10,072 bases of DNA from Candidatus Bathyarchaeota archaeon. Its GTDB lineage: Archaea > Thermoproteota > Bathyarchaeia > Bathyarchaeales > Bathycorpusculaceae. Shown in pieces: positions 1 through 6,708 of the stretch (positions are counted from its first letter, which is position 1; each line of letters opens with the position of its first letter). A program made the position numbers and the translations under genes. Location: positions 1 through 10,072 of the forward strand of contig JAUUWK010000032.1 in assembly GCA_030589055.1 (NCBI GenBank), in the 5' to 3' direction. The notes below the pieces were generated by a model. It had not been told where the DNA came from. It ran no database searches and saw only the letters and a program-made list of their open reading frames with translations.

Positions 1-23
1 AAAACCTTTCACACATGCGCTCT

Positions 24-1013
24 TCACATCTCAGTAGGCCAAGCTTCTCTTGCCCAGTAGGGTTTTTTAACATATGAGTATATGAAGTGGCTAGCTGTGG
101 CCCCATGAGATGCAGCGACTGTGATCAAGCGAAGACCCCCGTGGACGACATCGCCTACAGCGAAGATTCCTTCAATATTTGTTCTCTGAGCTCTGTCTGT
201 CAAGATGCAACCACGTTCGTCAGTTTTCAATCCAAGGTTTTTGAAAACTTCATTGTTAGGGATAAGCCCTATTGCAATTATAACTGCGTCAACTCTCTTC
301 TGTAGTTTCTTTCCTTCTTGTTTTATCACAGCTTTTTCAACTCTATTGCGTCCTTTGATGGCTATTACCTCTCCTTTAAGAACGAAGTCAACCATTCCGC
401 TTTTTCTGACTGTTTCCACATTTTCATCAAAAGCACGAAAACCTTCACGCCTATGAACCAATGTTATCTCATCGGCTAAGCTAAGCAATTCCAATGCCAC
501 ATCAATAGCAGTGTCTCCACCACCAACCACTAAAACTTTCTTTCCCACAAACTCCTCTGGATGAGACGCGAAATAATATACTCCTTTACCTCCCTTGCTG
601 AACTTCGATTCATTAGGTATCCCCAGCCTTCTAGGATTAGTTCCAGTGGCAATAACCGCGACCCTTGATCTACGCTTTTTCTTGTAAGTAGTTACCGTGA
701 GATCTTTGGCAACAATCAAGGCAGCCTCTTGCTTTACTGTGACACCAGTGAGTCGAAGATGCCGCAACCAGTTTCTGACTAATTCTATAGCCACTATTCC
801 CTCCGGAAAACCAGGATAGTTTGGAATTATCTTGTTAGGATAAAGAGTCGCGAGGAGGCCGCCCATCTTATCTCTTTCGAGAAGAAGAACCTTCAAGTGC
901 CTAGTCGCACACATAATAGCCGTATTCAACCCTGCAGGACCGCCACCTACAACAATGACCTCAAACTCTTCTTCTTCTTCAGACAAACTCTCCACCACAT
1001 TACAGCTACTCAC
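24..1013 (-). CDS. Thioredoxin reductase-fold flavoprotein without CxxC; probable ferredoxin-NADP+ reductase-like enzyme
   Basis: The 329-residue protein has the two-nucleotide-domain layout of the low-molecular-weight thioredoxin reductase family. Visible motifs are an FAD-binding GGGPAG (residues 23-28), an ATGTNPR segment (122-128), an NAD(P)-binding GGGDTA (164-169), HRREGFRA (187-194), which in this family suits NADPH, and the C-terminal FAD motif FAVGDV (284-289). Where true thioredoxin reductases carry the redox CxxC, this protein reads YYFASHPEEF (146-155) with no cysteine, so thioredoxin reduction by the usual dithiol route is excluded. The FxxxxxxF-type replacement followed by GGGDTA resembles the YumC-type ferredoxin/flavodoxin-NADP+ reductases, so electron transfer between NADPH and a small iron-sulfur protein is the best inference. 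The start is GTG at 1013. GTGs at 998 and 995 are alternatives, because the first 17 residues are a non-conserved acidic stretch. It is transcribed divergently from gins23-mcm. Fold certain; substrate uncertain. Confidence 0.85.
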   Translation of the reverse strand: MSSCNVVESLSEEEEEFEVIVVGGGPAGLNTAIMCATRHLKVLLLERDKMGGLLATLYPNKIIPNYPGFPEGIVAIELVRNWLRHLRLTGVTVKQEAALIVAKDLTVTTYKKKRRSRVAVIATGTNPRRLGIPNESKFSKGGKGVYYFASHPEEFVGKKVLVVGGGDTAIDVALELLSLADEITLVHRREGFRAFDENVETVRKSGMVDFVLKGEVIAIKGRNRVEKAVIKQEGKKLQKRVDAVIIAIGLIPNNEVFKNLGLKTDERGCILTDRAQRTNIEGIFAVGDVVHGGLRLITVAASHGATASHFIYSYVKKPYWAREAWPTEM

Positions 1014-1016
1014 CTT

Positions 1017-1036
1017 ATAACAGATATTACTGTTAT
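1017..1036. repeat. Perfect 7-bp inverted repeat, operator-like, in the flavoprotein promoter
   Basis: The sequence is ATAACAG, a 6-nt spacer ATATTA, then CTGTTAT. The arms are exact reverse complements and span 20 bp in total. The dyad sits between the TATA-like box (1034-1045) and the GTG start (1013), overlapping the edge of the box and the expected transcription start. A dimeric repressor bound there would block initiation. AT-rich intergenic DNA produces short dyads by chance, so the operator role is inference. The exact symmetry and the position are what is seen. Confidence 0.45.
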
Positions 1037-1045
1037 TTTTAAAGC
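1034..1045 (-). promoter_or_regulatory. TATA-like promoter of the flavoprotein gene (likely leaderless)
   Basis: On the minus strand this reads CTTTAAAAATAA, a good archaeal TATA-box candidate. Its centre lies about 27 nt upstream of the GTG at 1013, the usual distance from TATA box to transcription start. The transcript would therefore begin at or next to the start codon. No Shine-Dalgarno-like stretch precedes the GTG, which also fits a leaderless mRNA. Inferred from spacing and composition only. Confidence 0.5.
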
Positions 1046-1192
1046 CTATATTCCTGGCTAACTAAAACTGAAAACAAAACAAGCCAAAAAACGTTAACCG
1101 TTTCTACGTTATTTTTTGATCTAAACGACAAAAGTCCCCCTACGATCTCAAATTTTCTTAAAGTCTTCAATCTAAGTTTTTAAACTGCAGTT

Positions 1193-1238
1193 CTTATATC
1201 TGCCCTACAATAGTTAGCTTTAGAGTCGAGAGAGGGGT
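1193..1238 (+). promoter_or_regulatory. Promoter and ribosome binding site of the gins23-mcm operon
   Basis: CTTATAT at 1193-1199 is an archaeal TATA-box candidate, placing the transcription start near 1220-1225. The purine-rich AGAGGGGT at 1231-1238 is a Shine-Dalgarno-like site 5 nt before the ATG at 1244 and supports that start. Just upstream of the TATA-like box are a 12-bp palindrome AGTTTTTAAACT (1175-1186) and CTGCAG (1185-1190). Both could be chance symmetry or regulator sites. The remainder of the 230-nt divergent intergenic region is AT-rich with no gene seen. Confidence 0.5.
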
Positions 1239-1243
1239 AGAGA

Positions 1244-1813
1244 ATGACGAAAACAGTTTCAATGAGAATTGAGAATTTGGATTTTAGTTTTGAGAATTCA
1301 CCAGTAAAAATTATTGCAAATAGGAATTGCCCAGAAATCCAGCTTGCTGGATTAAAGGTAGGTCCTTTTGAAGAAGGAAATGAATATGAAATTCAATACT
1401 GGATAGCTATGGGGCTTACTAAGTCCGGAATTGCCCGTTTTCGAGAAGACGAAATGTTAGATGCAGCTAAACTTTACAAAATTCAATGGAAAGAACGGGT
1501 TCAAACAACTAGGCAAATATCCAAACTGCCAGAAGGTTTCTATCCAAAACTTCGCAGGTACTCAGCAGAATTAAGAGACGAAATAACCAAAAAGCCTGAG
1601 AAGATGCGAGAATACGAAAAGGTCAGGCAGTTAACACAAGATACTATAAATTCAAGATTGAAAAAAATTGTTTCGCTTGCCTCAGCCCCAGCTCAAACAG
1701 AGCAGGTTCTAAAAAATTTTACGAGCGAGGAAAGATTTCTTTATAAGGAAACTTTCAAGCTCATCAATGAATGGAGAACACAGATAATCAAGAATGGAGA
1801 AGGAGAAAAATGA
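1244..1813 (+). CDS. gins23: GINS complex subunit Gins23 (archaeal Sld5/Psf-family replication factor)
   Basis: This 189-residue protein has the order expected of archaeal Gins23. A small N-terminal beta-rich B domain (about residues 1-65, including the VGPFEEGNEYEI segment and the hydrophobic stretch QYWIAMGL) is followed by a charged, all-helical A domain (about 67-185). GINS binds MCM, and Cdc45/GAN where present, at the replication fork to form the CMG-like helicase. The identification rests on size, the B-then-A domain order, and its position directly before mcm, a recurrent archaeal gene pair. A second, differently ordered GINS subunit (Gins51) lies at 8072-8617, so both halves of the heterotetramer are encoded in this window. 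The stop codon TGA overlaps the mcm start in an ATGA junction, implying translational coupling. The start ATG is supported by a purine-rich site 5 nt upstream. Sequence conservation in this family is weak, hence less than full certainty. Confidence 0.85.
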   Translation: MTKTVSMRIENLDFSFENSPVKIIANRNCPEIQLAGLKVGPFEEGNEYEIQYWIAMGLTKSGIARFREDEMLDAAKLYKIQWKERVQTTRQISKLPEGFYPKLRRYSAELRDEITKKPEKMREYEKVRQLTQDTINSRLKKIVSLASAPAQTEQVLKNFTSEERFLYKETFKLINEWRTQIIKNGEGEK

Positions 1814-3846
1814 CGGAAGAGTTAGAAGTCATAGACCCTCAAGAACACTTACAAGAGCTGTTTAAAAAGGAAAAATACCGCCAAAGAATAGCTCAAGTAG
1901 CAGTGGCGGGTAGAACAACGCTTATAGTTGATTTTGATGATCTTTTGGCTTTCGACCAAGAGCTTGCTGAAGAACTCTCGAAACATCCTGATGAATATCT
2001 GAAATACGCAAACAATGCGGCTTACGCACAATTGCGGACAGAAGACCCCGAGTATGCCGAAAAAACAGAAACAGTAACCGTTAGAATTGTACGGTTGCCA
2101 GAAACTGCAAAGTTGCGTAAACTTGGCTCAAAACACATCGGAAAACTCGTCATGGTGCAAGGCATAGTTGTCCGTTCAACAACAGTCCGCCCAATGGTCA
2201 TGCAAGCAGTGTTCAGGTGTAAAAGATGCGGAGAAATAACACCTGTAAACCAAACAGGTCCATTCCTTAGAGCCCCTTTCGCATGCACCAACCCGTCATG
2301 CAGAGGAAAAGGACCCTTCGACTTCATACAAGAAGAATCAACATTCATAGACTCCCAAGAACTCCGAATTCAAGAAAGACCAGAAGACCTCCCACCTGGA
2401 CAACTTCCACGCACACTAAACATCAAACTCATGGACAGAGAAATAGTTGATGTAGCAAGACCAGGCGACCACGCCTCCATAGTTGGAACAGTTCGAGCAG
2501 TAGCACCAACACTTCCAAGAGTTGGAAAACTCCGCGCATTCATTTTGCATATAGATGCCAACTCGATTGAGGTTCTAGGTAAAGAGCCGGAAACAGTGCA
2601 TCCATCCCCAGAAGAAGAAGAAAAAATCCTTGAACTTGCAAAAGACCCGTGGATACATCGAAAAATCATAAATTCAATTGCCCCTTCGATATACGGGTAC
2701 GAGCACATAAAAGAGGCGATAATGTATCTTCTTTTTGGCGGTATGCTAAAAAGGCTTCCAGATATAACAATAAGGGGAGAACTGAACGTTCTTTTGATAG
2801 GGGACCCTGGAACAGCAAAATCCCAGCTTCTGCAATATGTGGCAAGACTTGCACCTCGTGGATTATACACTTCTGGACGGGGAACAACAGCCGCAGGCTT
2901 AACAGCAGCCGTCATACGGGAGGCAAAGGGTGGAATGAGCCTTGAAGCTGGAGCCCTTGTACTGGCTGATAAGGGAATCGCATGCATTGACGAAATGGAT
3001 AAGATGCGTCCAGGAGATAGAGTTGCGATTCACGAGGCTATGGAACAACATACTGTTTCAATTGCAAAAGGCGGCATCGTCGCAACACTCAACGCCAGAA
3101 CAGCCATACTCGCAGCCGCTAACCCTGCCTTAGGAAGATATGAACCCCACCGCACAGTAGCAGAAAACATCTCGTTGCCAGTTACAATACTTTCAAGATT
3201 CGACTTAATCTTCATCCTAAGAGATGAGCCAAATAAAGAGTCAGACAGCAAAATGTCTGAGCACATCCTTGAACTTCACAGAAAAGGGTCAAGCCCCGTC
3301 GAACCACCAATACCAACAGAACTTCTAAGAAAATACATAAGCTATGCCAAGGGAATAAAACCAGCACTAACAAAGGAAGCAGTCCAACGCTTAAAAGACT
3401 TCTACATGGCTATGCGTTCAGCAAGCGAAACAGAAGGCTCACCAGTAGCCATAACAGCACGCCAACTAGAATCACTTGTACGCACAGCAGAAGCAAGAGC
3501 ACGCTCAGCCCTCAGAAAAAAGATTTCAGCAGAAGACGCAGAAGCAGCCGTCGCCATAATGAAGAGGTCCCTTGAAGAGGTTGGAATTGATGTATCCTCA
3601 TCCAAATTTGACATAGACTTAATAATGACTGGAAAACCGAAAAGCCTAAGAGACAAACTTCAAACGGTGCTTTCCACAATAATGGAAATGCAAAGAGAAA
3701 CTGGACTAGTTGAAAAAATAGCACTTCTAAGCGAACTAGAAACAGAATATAAGATCTCAACTGGTGAGGCAGATCGCCTCATAAGCCAATTACTACGCGA
3801 AGGGACAATCTACTCGCCAAGAGAGGGTTACCTAAAGAAAACCTAG
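1810..3846 (+). CDS. mcm: Replicative minichromosome maintenance helicase MCM
   Basis: This is the hexameric 3'-5' helicase that unwinds DNA at the fork. From the ATG at 1810 the protein has 678 residues, normal for archaeal MCM. The N-terminal domain carries a zinc site (C137, C140, C159, C164). The AAA+ core has Walker A GDPGTAKS (331-338), Walker B CIDEMD with D394/E395, a pre-sensor hairpin lysine (K420 in IAKGG), sensor 1 asparagine N438 in AAANPALGRY, and the arginine-finger motif LSRFDLIF (R463). The last 60 or so residues form the C-terminal winged-helix region. No intein, frameshift or motif loss is seen. The frame stays open back to an ATG at 1771. The start at 1810 is preferred because it forms an ATGA overlap with the gins23 stop, has GGAG 8-11 nt upstream, and removes 13 non-conserved residues. 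It is the second gene of the gins23-mcm operon and converges on the pilin gene. Confidence 0.97.
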   Translation: MTEELEVIDPQEHLQELFKKEKYRQRIAQVAVAGRTTLIVDFDDLLAFDQELAEELSKHPDEYLKYANNAAYAQLRTEDPEYAEKTETVTVRIVRLPETAKLRKLGSKHIGKLVMVQGIVVRSTTVRPMVMQAVFRCKRCGEITPVNQTGPFLRAPFACTNPSCRGKGPFDFIQEESTFIDSQELRIQERPEDLPPGQLPRTLNIKLMDREIVDVARPGDHASIVGTVRAVAPTLPRVGKLRAFILHIDANSIEVLGKEPETVHPSPEEEEKILELAKDPWIHRKIINSIAPSIYGYEHIKEAIMYLLFGGMLKRLPDITIRGELNVLLIGDPGTAKSQLLQYVARLAPRGLYTSGRGTTAAGLTAAVIREAKGGMSLEAGALVLADKGIACIDEMDKMRPGDRVAIHEAMEQHTVSIAKGGIVATLNARTAILAAANPALGRYEPHRTVAENISLPVTILSRFDLIFILRDEPNKESDSKMSEHILELHRKGSSPVEPPIPTELLRKYISYAKGIKPALTKEAVQRLKDFYMAMRSASETEGSPVAITARQLESLVRTAEARARSALRKKISAEDAEAAVAIMKRSLEEVGIDVSSSKFDIDLIMTGKPKSLRDKLQTVLSTIMEMQRETGLVEKIALLSELETEYKISTGEADRLISQLLREGTIYSPREGYLKKT

Positions 3847-3864
3847 AATTAAGAAAATGGTTCC

Positions 3865-3871
3865 AAAAAAA
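3865..3871 (-). terminator. Oligo-T termination signal after the pilin gene
   Basis: Seven A residues on the plus strand are a T7 run in the minus direction, starting 12 nt after the pilin stop codon. A second, shorter TTTT stretch follows shortly. Archaeal RNA polymerase terminates at oligo-T without needing a hairpin, so this is a plausible terminator for the pilin transcript. No T-rich tract serves mcm in the 36-nt convergent gap. Confidence 0.45.
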
Positions 3872-3882
3872 GAAAATAGCTG

Positions 3883-4443
3883 CTATTGCGCTGCTTCAAC
3901 ATTGGTCGCCTTGTAATACTGAGCATTTGACGTAAACACAGTTATACCCACCGTGAGACCCACATCATTTAGAGCTATGCTATCAGGATTCATCACGTAA
4001 ATAACAATGCTCCAACCAGACTTTAACGTTAAATCATCAGCAGCTTGCTGGAACGTCCGCGTAGCATTCTGAACGGTGATGCCAACGCTTGTGCCAGTAA
4101 TGTCCGTTGATGTCACCTCTAAGTCATCTGAAATGGTTACGTTGCTTGTTCTCCAGTAGTAAACGGTTTCCCACGCACAATCTTGCCCTCTCACCGAGAT
4201 TTTGTCAAACACAACGTCTTTTCCGCCGGTGTTTACGATGACTATTACTGCTTGTGCCCATGAACCAGTGGTGTTGAACCAAACATGTTGTTTAGTTAGG
4301 TGCAATGATTCTTCCTGCACCCTTGTCGTGGTCACGTTTATGGCATAGAACGTCACAACAGTCGCAAGTAGCACGGAAACCACAAGGATTATCAGTGTAG
4401 TCACTACGACGCTTAAACCTTTCTTATTCCTTAACAGATTCAT
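3883..4443 (-). CDS. Archaeal type IV pilin-like secreted protein (class III signal peptide)
   Basis: The 186-residue protein begins with a short basic leader ending KKG (residues 7-9), followed by LSVVVTTLIILVVSVLLATVV (10-30). That is a class III prepilin signal, with probable cleavage between G9 and L10 by a PibD/FlaK-type peptidase, leaving the hydrophobic helix as the assembly scaffold. The remaining ~155 residues are beta-rich and polar, as in archaeal pilins, with N-glycosylation sequons at N36, N57, N101 and N126. The exact role (adhesion pilus, archaellum-like or other surface filament) cannot be told, because no assembly ATPase or membrane platform gene is in view. The ATG at 4443 is chosen because GGAGATG lies 5 nt upstream and the leader has the right length. 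An in-frame ATG at 4530 would add 29 residues that spoil the signal. It is divergent from the sugar-nucleotide epimerase gene. Confidence 0.85.
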   Translation of the reverse strand: MNLLRNKKGLSVVVTTLIILVVSVLLATVVTFYAINVTTTRVQEESLHLTKQHVWFNTTGSWAQAVIVIVNTGGKDVVFDKISVRGQDCAWETVYYWRTSNVTISDDLEVTSTDITGTSVGITVQNATRTFQQAADDLTLKSGWSIVIYVMNPDSIALNDVGLTVGITVFTSNAQYYKATNVEAAQ

Positions 4444-4623
4444 AAATCCATCTCCAAATTTGAGTTTACTAACATTAATGAAAAAGAAGAGTAAGACGCT
4501 TTGTACGTAACAAGAGCTAACGCAATCCAATGATTATTATTCACATAGTTGATTGAAAGTTAGAACCCAACGAAAGGATTAGAATTAAGTTTTGAATTTG
4601 GCTTCACTTTGTTTCAGAGAAGC

Positions 4624-4663
4624 GTTAAAAATGTATTCACTACACTTAGATGATGAATAGGGG
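4624..4663 (+). promoter_or_regulatory. Promoter and ribosome binding site of the epimerase gene
   Basis: GTTAAAAAT at 4624-4632 is a TATA-like box that would place the transcription start near 4652-4656. GGGG at 4660-4663 (within AGGGGATG) is a Shine-Dalgarno-like site 7 nt before the ATG at 4671. That decides the start against ATGs at 4650 and 4653. The rest of the 206-227 nt divergent region (4444-4670) is AT-rich. I see no gene, RNA or strong repeat in it and no clear TATA box for the pilin. Confidence 0.45.
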
Positions 4664-4670
4664 ATGTCTA

Positions 4671-5762
4671 ATGAAAAACGTCTCGATCGTCGTCAGCACC
4701 CGCCCGGAAATAATAAAAATGGCACCCGTTATTAGAGCTTTGCAGAAGAGCAAAATCCAGTTGATTTTTGTCCATTGCGGCCAACATTATGATTACAACA
4801 TGTCCCAACAGTTCATAGAAGAACTCGAACTCCCATCCCCGGATTATCAGTACAAAGTCAAAGCGCACTCGCAGGGAGCACAAACTGCACGCATAATGAC
4901 CCATATGGAACGATTGCTAAAGAAAACATCACCTGCACTTGTCTTGGTTGAAGGAGACACAAATGGAGTCTTGGCAACGGCTTTAGCAGCAGTAAAACTT
5001 GGAACACCTGTGGGACATGTCGAAGCGGGATTAAGAAGTTTTGATTTACGCATGCCGGAAGAACATAATAGACGTCTAACAGATCATGTATCCACCTACC
5101 TATTTGCACCCACCGAAACCGCTGAAAAAAATCTGAAAAGAGAAAATGTCTGGGGGAAAATCTACGTAACAGGAAACACAGTTATAGACGCGGTGATCCA
5201 ACACTTATCCATAGCTGAAAAGAAATCAAAAATACTAGAAAACATTCACTTCGAATCATTTGCCCTAGCCACTGCCCACAGAGCAGAAAACGTAGACAAC
5301 CTAACAGTTCTCAAAAATTTCATGGAAACCTTTGCAGAAGCCCCCATACCAGTGATTTATCCCATGCATCCGCGAACAAAAAAAAGACTTCAACAGAACA
5401 GAATCTACACCAAAATCAAAAAATCAGAAAACATACAGATTTTGCCACCCGTCGGCTATCTAGATTTCTTAGTTTTAATGAAAAAGTGTGAAATGATAGT
5501 GACCGATTCCGGCGGCATACAAGAGGAAGCAACAGCATCATGCATAAGAAAACCAGTGTTAGTAATCCGACTTTCAACCGAGAGACCAGAAGCTGTCAAA
5601 TCAGGGTTCGCCGAAATTGTAGGCACAGAAAAGCATAGAATACTAGATGCAATGAAGAGAACACTAAAACAGCGAAAGAAATTACCAAGAAAATCTCCAT
5701 ACGGAGATGGAAACGCCGCTGAAAAAATCGCTAAGATAATCAAGGAAGAACTGGCTGGTTAA
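4671..5762 (+). CDS. wecB: UDP-N-acetylglucosamine 2-epimerase (non-hydrolysing)
   Basis: The enzyme interconverts UDP-GlcNAc and UDP-ManNAc, the entry step to N-acetylmannosamine-derived sugars used in surface glycans and archaeal N-glycans. The 363-residue protein has the full WecB-type motif series in order: TRPE (10-13), EGDT (94-97), HVEAGLRS (116-123), MPEEHNRR (128-135), TAHRAEN (201-207), MHPRT (232-236), TDSGGIQEE (278-286) and TERPE (303-307). The conserved Asp, Glu and His residues of the family active site (D96, E118, E131, H203) are present, so it should be active and non-hydrolysing. It is cytoplasmic, with no signal peptide. The start at 4671 is supported by GGGG 7 nt upstream and by the fit of MKNVSIVVSTRPE to the family N-terminus. 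It stands as a single gene, divergent from the pilin and convergent with the PAC2 gene, whose stop is 8 nt away. Confidence 0.95.
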   Translation: MKNVSIVVSTRPEIIKMAPVIRALQKSKIQLIFVHCGQHYDYNMSQQFIEELELPSPDYQYKVKAHSQGAQTARIMTHMERLLKKTSPALVLVEGDTNGVLATALAAVKLGTPVGHVEAGLRSFDLRMPEEHNRRLTDHVSTYLFAPTETAEKNLKRENVWGKIYVTGNTVIDAVIQHLSIAEKKSKILENIHFESFALATAHRAENVDNLTVLKNFMETFAEAPIPVIYPMHPRTKKRLQQNRIYTKIKKSENIQILPPVGYLDFLVLMKKCEMIVTDSGGIQEEATASCIRKPVLVIRLSTERPEAVKSGFAEIVGTEKHRILDAMKRTLKQRKKLPRKSPYGDGNAAEKIAKIIKEELAG

Positions 5763-5770
5763 CCTTCTTC

Positions 5771-6544
5771 TTATGAAATATATGTGATTCTCTTGTCTTC
5801 TTCCTTACGTATCTCCTCTGCTTGCAAAGCTCTTTTTTCCTCAATTTTCTGTAGACGCGTAATCATTTTATCCGCTTTTGAAATATCTTCATTCAAACCA
5901 GTTAAATCAACGTCAACGCCAAGCATTGTTTTCAACACTTCTAAAACGCTTTTAGCAGCCTTTGGATCAGGTAAGTACCCACGGGTCTCACCTAAAAGAC
6001 AAAGAGCACCAATCTCCTTGAAACGCGCTAAACCCAAAATCAAACCAGCGGTGCCCACAATAGGACTTCCCATGGAACTCAATACAGCTTCAGCTTGAAT
6101 TGCCCTGTTCAAAAGCTCTTGATCGGTGGCAGCCGCAATAACCTTAGGCCTATCTCTAACTTCCATTCGGTAACCGCCAATTGTGACAATCATTCTCACT
6201 TTATGTCGCTTAGCAAAATCCAATATGCGATCGGAGATCTCATACTGACCCTCAATCGTCTGAGCTTGGCTGTCACCCGTGAAAAAGATAAGGTCGTTTC
6301 CTCCGTCTTGGCTTTTCCAGAAATGAAAAGTCCCACGTAAAAGCCTAACGCTTCCTTTCCTGCTAACAAGCACGAAATACGGAAAGTGAGGAGAATAGAG
6401 ATAAGCGAGCTTTTTGGCGTTTAGTTTTTTGACTAAATAGCGAGTGGCGATTTTGCCTACAAGCCCCAAACCTGGAAGCCCTTCAATTAGAATGGGATTC
6501 TTTAACTCAACTCTTGCGCGTTCTTTAATGAACGTTTCTTTCAT
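5771..6544 (-). CDS. PAC2-family protein (proteasome assembly chaperone-like, COG2047 type)
   Basis: The 257-residue protein shows the archaeal PAC2-family pattern: a glycine-rich EGLPGLGLVGK (21-31) near the N-terminus, TGDSQAQTIEGQYE in the first half, and GETRGYLPDPKAAKSVLEVL in the second half. A charged, probably coiled-coil tail follows from about residue 218. Relatives include the archaeal Pba proteins and the eukaryotic PAC1/PAC2 chaperones that help assemble the 20S proteasome core, so that role is inferred. The C-terminus ends T-Y-I-S, which resembles but does not match the HbYX tail used to dock on proteasome alpha rings, since the tyrosine is one position early. The ATG at 6544 shares its A with the nop10 TGA stop (TGATG), so translation is likely coupled. 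A TTG three bases upstream is the alternative. It is the last gene of the seven-gene minus-strand operon. Confidence 0.85.
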   Translation of the reverse strand: MKETFIKERARVELKNPILIEGLPGLGLVGKIATRYLVKKLNAKKLAYLYSPHFPYFVLVSRKGSVRLLRGTFHFWKSQDGGNDLIFFTGDSQAQTIEGQYEISDRILDFAKRHKVRMIVTIGGYRMEVRDRPKVIAAATDQELLNRAIQAEAVLSSMGSPIVGTAGLILGLARFKEIGALCLLGETRGYLPDPKAAKSVLEVLKTMLGVDVDLTGLNEDISKADKMITRLQKIEEKRALQAEEIRKEEDKRITYIS

Positions 6545-6708
6545 CAATTGGAACCCCTTTTCAGGGCCATTCTGTACTTAAGATACTTGTCATCAGGGGA
6601 AAACTTAGGTGGATGTGGCACCCGAACCTTTCCGTCGCAATATGGGCAGTTATCTTTCTTCAAAGTGTATTTTCCGCAGTTCTTGCATCTCCTCGAAAGC
6701 CACACCAC
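6544..6708 (-). CDS. nop10: H/ACA ribonucleoprotein protein Nop10
   Basis: A 54-residue protein, short enough to be missed by a size cut-off, which I translated by hand. It has the Nop10 signature: a zinc ribbon with C8 and C11, then C21 and C24, followed by VPHPPKFSPDDKYLKYR (30-46), the family's most conserved segment. Nop10 bridges Cbf5 and the guide RNA in the archaeal H/ACA particle that pseudouridylates rRNA. No ATG exists in frame. The GTG at 6708 is the best start because AAGGG lies 7 nt upstream and the codon shares one base with the aif2a TAG stop (TAGTG). A second GTG at 6705 is possible. Its stop overlaps the PAC2 start by one base. Its place between aIF2-alpha and the PAC2 gene is the usual archaeal order. 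Confidence 0.96.
   Translation of the reverse strand: MVWLSRRCKNCGKYTLKKDNCPYCDGKVRVPHPPKFSPDDKYLKYRMALKRGSN

Noticed and set aside
1086..1117. AT-rich imperfect dyad (AAAAAACG ... CGTTaTTTTTT) in the flavoprotein-gins23 intergenic region
   Set aside because: The arms need a one-base bulge and are mostly A/T runs, the spacing does not fit either promoter, and such symmetry is expected by chance in AT-rich DNA.
1771..1809. Upstream in-frame ATG extension of mcm by 13 residues
   Set aside because: It would lie deep within gins23. The ATG at 1810 has a better ribosome binding site and the standard ATGA overlap.
2370..2987. A 205-codon open frame antisense to mcm
   Set aside because: It lies wholly within the strongly supported AAA+ coding region, its peptide is serine/proline-rich with no recognisable domain, and it mirrors the mcm codon pattern.
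4444..4530. N-terminal extension of the pilin to an ATG at 4530
   Set aside because: It would put 29 residues, including another hydrophobic stretch, before the KKG cleavage motif, while GGAGATG sits correctly before the ATG at 4443.
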